Source: an uncultured Bacteroides sp. (GTDB lineage: Bacteria > Bacteroidota > Bacteroidia > Bacteroidales > Bacteroidaceae). Taken from it: a DNA stretch of 47,059 bases. Positions 1 to 7,801 of this stretch are shown here, piece after piece (within the stretch, counting starts at the first letter, position 1; each line of letters starts with the position of its first letter). The stretch lies in NCBI GenBank assembly GCA_945607605.1, contig CALYZE010000014.1, forward strand, positions 1 to 47,059. The letters run 5' to 3'. The notes beneath the pieces are model-generated. The model saw only the letters and a list, made by a program, of their open reading frames with translations, searched no databases and was not told the origin of the DNA. The translations under genes were made by a program, and so were the position numbers.

Positions 1-56
1 AACCTGATATTTTAAAGTCAGAGAAGAACGCTGACACAGTTTAATTTACGCTCCCC

Positions 57-1064
57 TTACAACGCCTTTTCTTTTACTAAATATTCAGCAATTTGTACCG
101 CATTCAATGCAGCACCCTTTTTGATCTGATCACCCACAATCCAAAATGTCAAACCATTTTCATTGGTGAGATCTTTGCGAATACGACCTACATAAACGGG
201 TTCTTTACCTGAAAGGAATAAGGGCATTGGATATTCTTTTTCTGCCGGATTATCCATTAAAACCAAACCATCGCCGTTGGCAAAAGCTTTCCGAGCCTCT
301 TCTACCGAGATGGGCCGTTCTGTTTCTACCCAAATACTTTCGGAGTGAGAACGTAAAGCCGGTACACGTACGCATGTGGCGCTGACTTTGATGTCAGAGT
401 GCATAATTTTTTTCGTTTCGTGATACATTTTCATCTCTTCCTTGGTGTATCCATTCTCTGTAAATACGTCAATCTGCGGAATGAGGTTGAATGCCAATTG
501 ATAAGCGAACTTGTCAACTGTTACAGGTTCGCCTGCCAATACTTGACGGTACTGCTCGTACAGTTCGTCCATGGCAGCTGCACCGGCACCACTGGCAGCC
601 TGGTAGGTGGAGACATGTACGGTTTTTATATGAGAAAGTTTTTCAATGGCTTTCAGTGCGACTACCATCTGGATAGTAGTACAGTTAGGGTTGGCTATGA
701 TGCCGCGCGGACGGCCTTTCGCGTCGACAGCATTCACTTCAGGTACCACCAAAGGCACATCAGCATCCATTCGGAACGCACTGGAGTTATCAATCATTAC
801 TGTACCATATTTAGTAATGGTTTCAGTAAACTCTTTGGAAGTGCTAGCACCTGCGGAAGTGAAAGCGATATCAATCCCTTTAAAGTCATCGTTGTGTTGC
901 AAAAGTTTAACCTCGATCTGTTTACCGCGGAACGTACATTTAGTTCCGGCACTACGTTTAGAACCGAATAGTACTAATTCATCCAACGGGAAATTTCTTT
1001 CATCGAGCACTCGCAGAAATTCTTGTCCCACGGCTCCGCTTGCTCCAACAATAGCTACTTTCAT
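57..1064 (-). CDS. asd: Aspartate-semialdehyde dehydrogenase
   Basis: NADPH-dependent reduction of L-aspartyl-4-phosphate to aspartate semialdehyde, the branch point to lysine/diaminopimelate, threonine and methionine; cytoplasmic. The 335-residue protein opens with a Rossmann glycine-rich loop (GASGAVG, residues 7-13). The catalytic cysteine is visible in NPNCTT (Cys128), and the conserved Arg238/His240 pair lies in [10 protein letters not shown]. Length is normal for the family and the ATG start needs no adjustment. It is transcribed away from the antiporter gene at 1217, with a 152-bp spacer holding a -7 box and a 10-bp-arm hairpin. The fold and catalytic residues are seen directly; the cofactor and pathway follow from the family. 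DAP-type peptidoglycan synthesis makes this gene probably essential (inference). Confidence 0.97.
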   Translation of the reverse strand: MKVAIVGASGAVGQEFLRVLDERNFPLDELVLFGSKRSAGTKCTFRGKQIEVKLLQHNDDFKGIDIAFTSAGASTSKEFTETITKYGTVMIDNSSAFRMDADVPLVVPEVNAVDAKGRPRGIIANPNCTTIQMVVALKAIEKLSHIKTVHVSTYQAASGAGAAAMDELYEQYRQVLAGEPVTVDKFAYQLAFNLIPQIDVFTENGYTKEEMKMYHETKKIMHSDIKVSATCVRVPALRSHSESIWVETERPISVEEARKAFANGDGLVLMDNPAEKEYPMPLFLSGKEPVYVGRIRKDLTNENGLTFWIVGDQIKKGAALNAVQIAEYLVKEKAL

Positions 1065-1099
1065 TTTCTTTTGTTTTAATTAATGTACATAAAAAGTGA

Positions 1100-1125
1100 T
1101 ATTCTATCTCTAAAAAGATAGAATA
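1100..1125. promoter_or_regulatory. 10-bp inverted repeat in the asd/antiporter spacer
   Basis: Perfect arms TATTCTATCT and AGATAGAATA are separated by ctaaaa. The repeat lies just inside the predicted asd transcript start, so it may form a 5'-terminal RNA hairpin on the asd message or act as an operator. No U-tract suited to termination follows it on the + strand. Confidence 0.5.
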
Positions 1126-1130
1126 GGTTG

Positions 1131-1138
1131 CAAATTTA
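1131..1138 (-). promoter_or_regulatory. Probable asd promoter, -7 box
   Basis: Reads TAAATTTG on the minus strand, matching the Bacteroidetes TAnnTTTG consensus, about 70 bp upstream of the asd ATG. No clear -33 TTTG was found at the usual distance, so the call rests on the -7 box and position. Confidence 0.45.
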
Positions 1139-1216
1139 TAACAAAATGCTGTATAGCACTGCATAAAGTGAAAACTTTTTCGTTCTTTTGCAGTTAAAAA
1201 CATAAAACAACAGCCT

Positions 1217-3346
1217 ATGGATTGGTTTGACTTTAGTCTTAAACTTCCGATTACCGACCCTACATGGATATTTCTCCTTGTACTTCTTATTATATTGTTT
1301 GCGCCGATCTTGTTGCACAAACTACGCATCCCGCATATTATTGGTATGATATTAGCCGGTCTTGTGATTGGTGAGCATGGTTTTAATATCTTGGTGCGTG
1401 ACAGCAGTTTTGCTTTGTTTGGAAAGGTAGGGTTATATTATATCATGTTTCTTGCCGGTTTGGAAATGAACATGGGAGATTTTAAGCAAAATCGTGGTAA
1501 AGCGCTGGTTTTAGGATTACTGGCCTTTATTATCCCAATAGGAATAGGATTGGTTACAAACGTAGGATATTTGAAATATGGGGTGGTGACCTCTGTGCTA
1601 TTGGCGAGTATGTACGCTTCACATACTTTAGTGGCTTACCCGATTGTTATTCGTTATGGTGTATCGCGACATCGTAGTGTGAGTATTGCTGTGGGCGGTA
1701 CAGCCGTGACGGATACGCTTACTCTGTTGGTATTGGCTGTTGTCAGTGGCTTGTACAAAGGAGAGGAAGGAGGTCTCTTCTGGATTTGGCTGGTGGTTAA
1801 GGTTGTGGTCTTGGGAGGCTTGATTGTTTATTTTTTTCCGCGCATAGGGCGTTGGTTCTTTAGGAGATATGACGACAATGTGATGCAATTTATCTTTGTG
1901 CTCGCGATGGTGTTTTTAGGTGCGGGCTTGATGGAACTGGTGGGGATGGAAGGTATTCTAGGCGCTTTCCTTGCAGGGCTGGTACTAAATCGTCTTATTC
2001 CGCACGTGTCTCCGTTAATGAATCATTTGGAGTTTGTGGGTAATGCACTGTTCATTCCTTATTTTTTGATTGGAGTGGGTATGCTTATTGACGTACATGT
2101 CATTTTCGGACATGGCAATGCGTTGAAAGTAGCTGCTGTTATGATTGTGGTAGCATTGACGGGTAAATGGATTGCCTGCTGGTTGACGCAGAAGATCTAT
2201 AAGATGGCTGCCATTGAGCGGGAGTTAATGTATGGGCTAAGTAATGCGCAGGCTGCAGCAACTCTGGCTGCCGTATTGGTAGGGTATAATATTATGCTGC
2301 CTAACGGAGAACGATTGCTAAATGATGATGTATTGAATGGAACGGTTTTATTGATACTGGTCACTTGTATCGTAAGTTCGTTTATAACGGAGCGCGCGGC
2401 ACGAAAAATAGCAATGGATGAGGCACAATTGGAGGTAAACCGTACGGTAAAAGAGGAGCGGATACTGATTCCTGTCGCAAATCCTGATACGATTGAAGAT
2501 TTGATCAATCTTTCGCTGGTGATACGTGATCCGAAACAAAAAGATAATTTGTTGGCTCTGAATGTAATTAATGATGACAGTAGTTCGGAAGCTGCTGAGC
2601 TTCGAGGCAAACGTTATTTGGAAAAAGCGGCTATGATAGCGGCATCGGTAGATGTACCGTTGCAGCAGATTACCCGTTATGATATGAATATTGCTTCCGG
2701 CATCATTCATACGGCTAAAGAATACGGGGTTACGGATGTGATTATAGGCCTACACCGCAAAGTCAATATTGTGGATTCGTTCTTCGGTATGCTCACGGAA
2801 AACTTGCTGAAAGGATTGCACCGGGAGGTAATGGTTGCTAAATTACTGATGCCGATTAATACAATAAGACGTGTGATTGTTGCAGTCCCTTCGCAAGCTG
2901 AGTACGAAGCTGGTTTTCAGAAGTGGGTAGAGCATTTCTGTCGTTTAGGTGAAATATTAGGCTGTCGTGTGCATTTCTTTGCAAATGAAGATACCACTGC
3001 TCATTTACAAGCATTGGTTAAGAAAAAACATGGGCAAACTCTTACTGATTTTTCACGCTTGGATGATTGGGGAGATTTACTGTTGCTGACCGGTCAGGTG
3101 CATTATGATCATTTACTGGTAATCATTAATGCACGTCGGGGGTCTATCTCTTACGATAGTTCTTTTGAAAGATTACCGATGCAAATCAGTAAATATTTTG
3201 CAAACAACAGTCTGATCGTGTTATATCCAGATCAACTGGGTGAACCTCAGGATGCGATATCATTCTCTAACCCACGCGGTAATACCGAATCGCAACATTA
3301 TGAAAAGGTGGGTAAGTGGTTCTATAAGTGGTTCCGAAAGAAATAA
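1217..3346 (+). CDS. CPA2-type cation:proton antiporter with C-terminal UspA-like modules
   Basis: Membrane antiporter expected to exchange Na+ or K+ for protons across the inner membrane. Residues about 15-395 are a polytopic Na_H_Exchanger domain with roughly 12 hydrophobic helices. The FLAGLEMN segment (78-85) and the acidic helix containing GGTAVTD (160-166) are typical of CPA2/Kef-like exchangers. The cytoplasmic part from about 415 contains two alpha/beta modules resembling universal stress proteins (about 415-550 and 555-690). The first ends in a run like the USP nucleotide-binding loop (IGLHRK, then a serine-rich helix). At 709 residues it is longer than a bare exchanger because of this tail. 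A degenerate -7 box (TTCTTTTG, 1183-1190) precedes the ATG. It is followed after 43 bp by tcdA. Ion specificity cannot be read from the sequence; nucleotide regulation through the USP tail is inference. Confidence 0.88.
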   Translation: MDWFDFSLKLPITDPTWIFLLVLLIILFAPILLHKLRIPHIIGMILAGLVIGEHGFNILVRDSSFALFGKVGLYYIMFLAGLEMNMGDFKQNRGKALVLGLLAFIIPIGIGLVTNVGYLKYGVVTSVLLASMYASHTLVAYPIVIRYGVSRHRSVSIAVGGTAVTDTLTLLVLAVVSGLYKGEEGGLFWIWLVVKVVVLGGLIVYFFPRIGRWFFRRYDDNVMQFIFVLAMVFLGAGLMELVGMEGILGAFLAGLVLNRLIPHVSPLMNHLEFVGNALFIPYFLIGVGMLIDVHVIFGHGNALKVAAVMIVVALTGKWIACWLTQKIYKMAAIERELMYGLSNAQAAATLAAVLVGYNIMLPNGERLLNDDVLNGTVLLILVTCIVSSFITERAARKIAMDEAQLEVNRTVKEERILIPVANPDTIEDLINLSLVIRDPKQKDNLLALNVINDDSSSEAAELRGKRYLEKAAMIAASVDVPLQQITRYDMNIASGIIHTAKEYGVTDVIIGLHRKVNIVDSFFGMLTENLLKGLHREVMVAKLLMPINTIRRVIVAVPSQAEYEAGFQKWVEHFCRLGEILGCRVHFFANEDTTAHLQALVKKKHGQTLTDFSRLDDWGDLLLLTGQVHYDHLLVIINARRGSISYDSSFERLPMQISKYFANNSLIVLYPDQLGEPQDAISFSNPRGNTESQHYEKVGKWFYKWFRKK

Positions 3347-3389
3347 AATAATTGGTTCTGAGTGATAGACCGTGATAAGAAAGAAAGAG

Positions 3390-4100
3390 ATGGAAAATTG
3401 GCAACAAAGAACGCAACTTCTGCTGGGAGATGAAAAAATGGAACGCTTACGCTCTGCGCACGTGCTTGTTGTAGGGTTGGGAGGCGTAGGAGCTTATGCT
3501 GCTGAAATGTTATGTCGGGCGGGAGTAGGACGGATGACTATTGTAGATGCGGATATGGTACAGCTTACGAATATAAACCGACAGCTACCAGCTTTGCATT
3601 CCACCCAAGGGATGAAAAAAGTAGAAGTATTGGAAACACGTTACAAAGATATAAATCCTGTTTTGGATTTAAGGGTACTACCTGTATTTCTGAAGGATGA
3701 GAATATTCCCGAATTACTGGATGCGGCATCTTATGATTTTGTGGTGGATGCCATTGATACACTTGCTCCTAAATGTCATTTGATAGCGGAAGCTTTGAAG
3801 AGGCGTATTAAAATCATATCCAGCATGGGAGCCGGTGCTAAAAGCGATATCACCCAAGTTCGTTTTGCTGATATAGGGGATACGTACCATTGTGGATTGA
3901 GTAAAGCTGTTCGCAAACGCCTCCAGAAGATGGGGATAAAACGTAAACTACCCGTGGTCTTCAGTACGGAACAAGCAGATTCAAATGCGGTTTTGCTGAC
4001 GGAAGATGAGATGAATAAAAAATCAACTTGTGGCACGGTGAGCTACATGCCCGCTGTTTTTGGCTGCTATTTGGCCGAATATGTGATTAAAAAACTGTGA
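3390..4100 (+). CDS. tcdA: tRNA threonylcarbamoyladenosine dehydratase (TcdA/CsdL, E1-like fold)
   Basis: ATP-dependent cyclisation of t6A to ct6A at position 37 of ANN-decoding tRNAs; a ThiF/MoeB/E1-like enzyme in the cytoplasm. The 236-residue protein has the adenylating Rossmann loop (GLGGVGAYAAEM, residues 29-40), IVDAD (51-55), NINRQ (61-65) and the C-terminal STCGTVSYMP segment that TcdA shares with its relatives. A GTG at 3372 would add six residues. I prefer the ATG at 3390 because the homologous proteins begin near the MENW segment and a purine-rich GAAAGAAAGAG lies directly upstream. It lacks the zinc-ligand CxxC pairs of ThiF/MoeB, which favours TcdA over those. It sits between the antiporter and the lolD-like gene, probably co-transcribed, with no evident functional link. 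Confidence 0.9.
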   Translation: MENWQQRTQLLLGDEKMERLRSAHVLVVGLGGVGAYAAEMLCRAGVGRMTIVDADMVQLTNINRQLPALHSTQGMKKVEVLETRYKDINPVLDLRVLPVFLKDENIPELLDAASYDFVVDAIDTLAPKCHLIAEALKRRIKIISSMGAGAKSDITQVRFADIGDTYHCGLSKAVRKRLQKMGIKRKLPVVFSTEQADSNAVLLTEDEMNKKSTCGTVSYMPAVFGCYLAEYVIKKL

Positions 4101-4187
4101 GAAAACAACCAAACAGTAAAAACGTACCTATGTGTTAAAGATAAAAAGATCTGTCAGAGGCATAGGGAATAAAATAGTAATAAATCG

Positions 4188-4844
4188 GTGATACATTTAG
4201 AAAATATAACGAAGAGTTTTGGCAATTTGCAGGTACTGAAGGGTATCGATATGAAAATAGAGAAAGGGGAAATTGTCAGTATTGTGGGTCCTAGTGGTGC
4301 CGGAAAAACAACCTTGTTGCAGATTATGGGCACACTTGATATGCCGGATAGTGGTTCGGTGACTATCAATGGCACCTTGGTAAATCGTATGAAAGAAAGA
4401 GAGCTTTCCGCGTTTCGCAATAAACACCTTGGTTTTGTTTTTCAATTTCATCAACTCTTACCTGAGTTTACAGCTTTAGAAAATGTAATGATTCCGGCTT
4501 TTATTGCGGGTAAGGGACAACAAGATGCAAAAGCTTCTGCCACAGAAATTTTGGAATTTATGGGACTCTCGGAACGTGCCGGGCATAAACCGAATGAACT
4601 TTCTGGTGGGGAGAAGCAACGTGTAGCAGTGGCCCGTGCTCTTATCAATCATCCGGCTGTAGTCTTGGCAGATGAACCTTCCGGTAGCTTGGATACCCAT
4701 AATAAAGAAGAACTGCATCAGCTCTTTTTTAATTTGCGCAATCGCTTCGGGCAGACTTTCGTGATCGTTACGCACGATGAAGGACTGGCTCAAATTACGG
4801 ACCGTACCATCCATTTGATTGATGGGGTAATACATAAAATGTAA
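4188..4844 (+). CDS. ABC transporter ATP-binding protein, LolD/MacB-like
   Basis: Cytoplasmic ATPase subunit of a type VII (LolCDE/MacB/FtsE-like) ABC system. The 218-residue protein has a full set of motifs: Walker [10 protein letters not shown] (34-42), Q-loop Gln86, signature LSGGEKQ (138-144), Walker B VVLADEP (158-164) and H-loop His196. Its closest family features are those of LolD, which powers release of lipoproteins from the inner membrane to LolA. The start is GTG; no in-frame ATG lies nearby before the conserved [10 protein letters not shown] beginning. No permease partner is encoded in this window, so the cognate LolC/E-type subunit must lie elsewhere. It follows tcdA by 87 bp. 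The assignment to LolD rather than FtsE or MacB is tentative. Confidence 0.88.
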   Translation: MIHLENITKSFGNLQVLKGIDMKIEKGEIVSIVGPSGAGKTTLLQIMGTLDMPDSGSVTINGTLVNRMKERELSAFRNKHLGFVFQFHQLLPEFTALENVMIPAFIAGKGQQDAKASATEILEFMGLSERAGHKPNELSGGEKQRVAVARALINHPAVVLADEPSGSLDTHNKEELHQLFFNLRNRFGQTFVIVTHDEGLAQITDRTIHLIDGVIHKM

Positions 4845-4938
4845 TGATTGACTGATAGCGAGTGTTCTGCAATGTGGCATAAAACATCGTTTTTGAGATA
4901 CTACTTTTCCTTACGCATAATCGTTTTGCATGAACATC

Positions 4939-5898
4939 TTATTCAAAGCAAAGGTAGTGGCTCATCTTGTCTAAATCAGCATCTGAAAACTCTTCATAAA
5001 TAGTGAAAGGTTTGAGATTATGGAGCGGACCTCGCTTTTTTCGATACTCCACAAACGCTTTTGCTTGATAAAAATTGATGTAAGGATGGTGACGAAGCTT
5101 TTCTATACCGGCACGGTTTACATTGATAAGTCGAATCTCTTTGCTGTCAATGCGGAACCAAGGCTTTAGTAGATGGTAGTTCAAGTGAATCTCTTGCAAT
5201 TGCTCGATGCGGTAGAAGCCTCCCAGGCGTTGGCGGTAATTAGTAATTAGCCGGGCAATGCCACTACCGATTCCCGGTATCTTTTTAAGTTCGGTGGTGT
5301 CGGCACGATTTAAATCTACGACTGTACCTGATGGATATTTATAAAGATCTGTGCGAGGAGGGGTGACGGTGTCGCTTGTGAGCGGAGGTGTGTATAATTG
5401 TACAGAATGGTCTGAAGCCTCTTTCTGGCTGATATATAGGTAGGGGAGCAGTGTTTGATAATGTTCTTCTGTCAAACCGTATATCTTTCTAAAATCTTCT
5501 GCTTTGCGGAATTTACCTCCTTTACTTCGATAGTGTAGAATATTCTGTGCCATCCAGCTCGGCAGTCCTAATTGACAGAACGTGACAGAATCTGCCGTAT
5601 TGGGGTCGAAAGAGGTTAGAATAATCTCCTTCTTTTGTTTATTTGAGTTGTCATCGAAAAAACGTTCCTTCCATTGTTTGTCCTTTTCTTGTATGGATGC
5701 TAGGAAGGATTTGTATTCAGCCAAAGCGATGGCTTGTTGACGTATATCTTCTTCTGTAAAAAGAAGCTTGGTACTTTGATAAGAGTATAAAAAGTCAGAA
5801 AGAAAGACGACGATGATTGCGGTTATTAGAATAAGTATTCCACGTCTTTCTTCCCGTGAAAAATATAAGAAATCTTTAAAAGGGTTGGGTATGTGCAT
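4939..5898 (-). CDS. Membrane-anchored helix-hairpin-helix (ComEA-like) protein
   Basis: A 319-residue protein with one N-terminal transmembrane segment (about residues 20-38), a polar linker, then three ComEA-type helix-hairpin-helix units: about 98-154 (FDPNTADS start), 195-250 (VDLNRADTTELKKIPGIG) and 258-317 (INVNRAGIEKL). Each begins with the N-x-A-D/G pattern followed by a hydrophobic hairpin. Such units bind the DNA backbone without sequence specificity. In ComEA they receive incoming DNA during transformation, but no other competence gene is present here. The topology places the repeats in the periplasm if positive-inside holds (basic residues before the TM). It ends the SNF-transporter transcript, starting 1 bp after that gene stops. 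DNA uptake is inference; the domain call is firm. Confidence 0.85.
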   Translation of the reverse strand: MHIPNPFKDFLYFSREERRGILILITAIIVVFLSDFLYSYQSTKLLFTEEDIRQQAIALAEYKSFLASIQEKDKQWKERFFDDNSNKQKKEIILTSFDPNTADSVTFCQLGLPSWMAQNILHYRSKGGKFRKAEDFRKIYGLTEEHYQTLLPYLYISQKEASDHSVQLYTPPLTSDTVTPPRTDLYKYPSGTVVDLNRADTTELKKIPGIGSGIARLITNYRQRLGGFYRIEQLQEIHLNYHLLKPWFRIDSKEIRLINVNRAGIEKLRHHPYINFYQAKAFVEYRKKRGPLHNLKPFTIYEEFSDADLDKMSHYLCFE

Positions 5899-5899
5899 T

Positions 5900-7267
5900 T
5901 TATTTCAAAAGGCCTAATTCATTGATGAATATAGCGGCAATACCTATTGGGGCTATAAATTTTAAGATGAAAACCAATGTCTTATAGACAGGTACTTTCA
6001 ATGTGGCGTTATTGCTCACTTCTTCCCAAATCACTTTTTTGTCCAGATAAGAGCCAACAAAGATAGATATGAAGAAGCCACCCAGTGGCAACATGATTTT
6101 GGCGGTAACGAAATCAAACAGATCGAATAAATTCAAACCAAATAACGTGTGATTTTTACCGACACCTAGTGAGAGTGAACAAAAGACTCCTACGAAGATG
6201 CAACCTGTGGTTACTAGTTTGGCTGCTTTGCCACGCGAGAACTTAAACTCTTCATGTAGGTAAGCCGTGACCACCTCATGTAGAGAGATGGTTGAGGTTA
6301 ATGCTGCTAAAGCTAGTAGGATGTAGAACATCAGCGACAGGATGATGGCCAGCCAAGGTAGGTTACCAAATGCTTGCTGGAATACATTAGGGAGTGTGAT
6401 AAATAATAAACTCGGTCCGGCATCCGGTTGAATGCCCACGGAAAATGCTGCTGGAAAAATAATAAAGCCAGCTAAGATTGCTACCATTGTATCTATTGCA
6501 GCTACATTGAAGGCTGTTTTCGTAAGATTCGTATCGCTTCTAAAGTAAGAGGCATAAGTACATAAGCATCCCATTCCAATGCTCAAGGAGAAAAAGGCTT
6601 GTCCCATGGCTCCTAAGAGTACATTTCCATCCACTTTGCTGAAATCCGGTTTCAAGAGGAACTCTATACCGGCACTTGCGCCAGGGAGTGAAACCGAGCA
6701 GATAGCGAGTACTACCAATAATACGAATAGTATCGGCATCATGATTTTTGACGATTTTTCGATTCCTTTCTCTACCCCTTTGACGATGATGAAATGGGTA
6801 GCAAGGAGGAATAGAATTAACCAAACAATTGGTCGCCACGGATTACTTGTAAAGCTATTGAACGATGCGATGAAGTCGGTTGCTGATTTTTCGGCAAAGC
6901 TGTTAGTTGCAGCTTCTCCTATAAATTCGAGAGTCCACCCGGCCACTACGGAATAATAACCCAGTATTAAAAAACCGGTCAGTACTCCCATGCGTCCTAC
7001 CCACCGCCATTTTGTGCCGGGAGCTAATTTTTGATAAGCTCCTGCTGTATTGGCGCGTGAACGTCTGCCAATAAGGAACTCAGCAATCATGATGGGAATG
7101 CCTAATATAAGTACACAAACCAGATAGAGCAGGATGAATGCAGCACCGCCGTGATTCCCCGTTTCAAAAGGAAATCTCCAAATGTTTCCCAAACCGACCG
7201 CTGAACCCGCAGAGGCGAGGATGACACCTAATTTGCTTCCAAAGTTAGCTCTGTCACTTTTTGTCAT
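5900..7267 (-). CDS. Sodium-dependent transporter, SNF/NSS family (LeuT fold)
   Basis: Inner-membrane Na+-coupled symporter for an amino acid or related small molecule. The 455-residue protein begins with the family hallmark in TM1, GSAVGLGNIWRFP (about residues 21-33), where the helix unwinds to bind Na+ and substrate. About twelve hydrophobic helices follow, with ALTSTISLHEVV in the TM8 region matching the Na2 site of LeuT-like proteins. Length fits prokaryotic members such as TnaT and LeuT. A -7 box on the minus strand lies 50-57 bp upstream, back-to-back with the promoter of the vanZ-like gene. The helix-hairpin-helix gene follows after 1 bp, so the two form one transcript. Substrate cannot be predicted from sequence alone. 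Confidence 0.93.
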   Translation of the reverse strand: MTKSDRANFGSKLGVILASAGSAVGLGNIWRFPFETGNHGGAAFILLYLVCVLILGIPIMIAEFLIGRRSRANTAGAYQKLAPGTKWRWVGRMGVLTGFLILGYYSVVAGWTLEFIGEAATNSFAEKSATDFIASFNSFTSNPWRPIVWLILFLLATHFIIVKGVEKGIEKSSKIMMPILFVLLVVLAICSVSLPGASAGIEFLLKPDFSKVDGNVLLGAMGQAFFSLSIGMGCLCTYASYFRSDTNLTKTAFNVAAIDTMVAILAGFIIFPAAFSVGIQPDAGPSLLFITLPNVFQQAFGNLPWLAIILSLMFYILLALAALTSTISLHEVVTAYLHEEFKFSRGKAAKLVTTGCIFVGVFCSLSLGVGKNHTLFGLNLFDLFDFVTAKIMLPLGGFFISIFVGSYLDKKVIWEEVSNNATLKVPVYKTLVFILKFIAPIGIAAIFINELGLLK

Positions 7268-7316
7268 AAAGCGTATCTCTTTCTTTCATTTTGTTATTAA
7301 TCGTTTCTGAAACGTG

Positions 7317-7324
7317 CAAATGTA
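7317..7324 (-). promoter_or_regulatory. Probable promoter of the SNF transporter, -7 box
   Basis: Reads TACATTTG on the minus strand (TAnnTTTG), 50 bp upstream of the transporter ATG. It lies only 12 bp from the oppositely oriented -7 box at 7337-7344. Confidence 0.5.
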
Positions 7325-7336
7325 GAAAAAAAACCT

Positions 7337-7344
7337 TACTTTTG
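7337..7344 (+). promoter_or_regulatory. Probable promoter of the vanZ-like gene, -7 box
   Basis: TACTTTTG followed by GC, matching the Bacteroidetes -7 consensus, 26 bp upstream of the ATG at 7371. No convincing -33 element was found at 19-21 bp, and that region overlaps the divergent promoter. Confidence 0.5.
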
Positions 7345-7370
7345 CACGCAATTCGTTCGCTAATTGAAAT

Positions 7371-7778
7371 ATGCTATATTATATTAAGAAATATCCGGTA
7401 TCATTGTTCATTATCTTGGCGGTAATTTATCTTTCTTTCTTTAAACCGCCTTCCACCGAAATAAACGATATTCCCAATATCGATAAGGTAGTGCATATCT
7501 GCATGTATCTCGGAATGTCGGGCATGTTGTGGTTGGAGTTTCTGCGCGGACACAAAAACGACGGTTCTCCATTGTGGCATGCATGGATGGGAGCATTTGC
7601 ATGCCCTATCTTGTTTAGTGGGGTGGTTGAGCTACTGCAAGAGTATTGCACAACCTATCGCGGGGGCGATTGGATGGACTTTGCAGCGAATACCACAGGA
7701 GTGGTTCTTGCATCTCTGATAGGATATTTTGTATGTAAACCCAGAATGAGTTCAAAGAAAAAGAACAGCTCGGAGTAA
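7371..7778 (+). CDS. VanZ-family membrane protein
   Basis: A 135-residue integral membrane protein with about four hydrophobic segments, a VDKVVH-like motif (NIDKVVHICMYLGMSGML, about residues 37-54) and GDWMDFAANTTGV (about 104-116). The two acidic/aromatic motifs, placed at the ends of TM helices, are those of the VanZ-like domain. VanZ itself gives low-level teicoplanin resistance in enterococci by an unclear mechanism, and most family members, including this one, have no known role. There is no van gene cluster here, so it should not be read as a glycopeptide resistance gene. It is a single-gene unit that converges on murF with a 23-bp gap. Confidence 0.82.
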   Translation: MLYYIKKYPVSLFIILAVIYLSFFKPPSTEINDIPNIDKVVHICMYLGMSGMLWLEFLRGHKNDGSPLWHAWMGAFACPILFSGVVELLQEYCTTYRGGDWMDFAANTTGVVLASLIGYFVCKPRMSSKKKNSSE

Positions 7779-7801
7779 AACGGACTAGCGGGGCTGATTT
7801 T

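Noticed and set aside
399-971. 190-codon frame on the + strand inside asd
   Set aside because: It is antisense to a well-supported essential-type gene with all catalytic residues; no family match and no promoter.
7371-7778. Possible glycopeptide-resistance gene because of the VanZ domain
   Set aside because: No vanA/B-type ligase, vanH or vanX is present and the ligase at 27157 is an ordinary housekeeping ddl; VanZ-like domains are common and mostly of unknown role.
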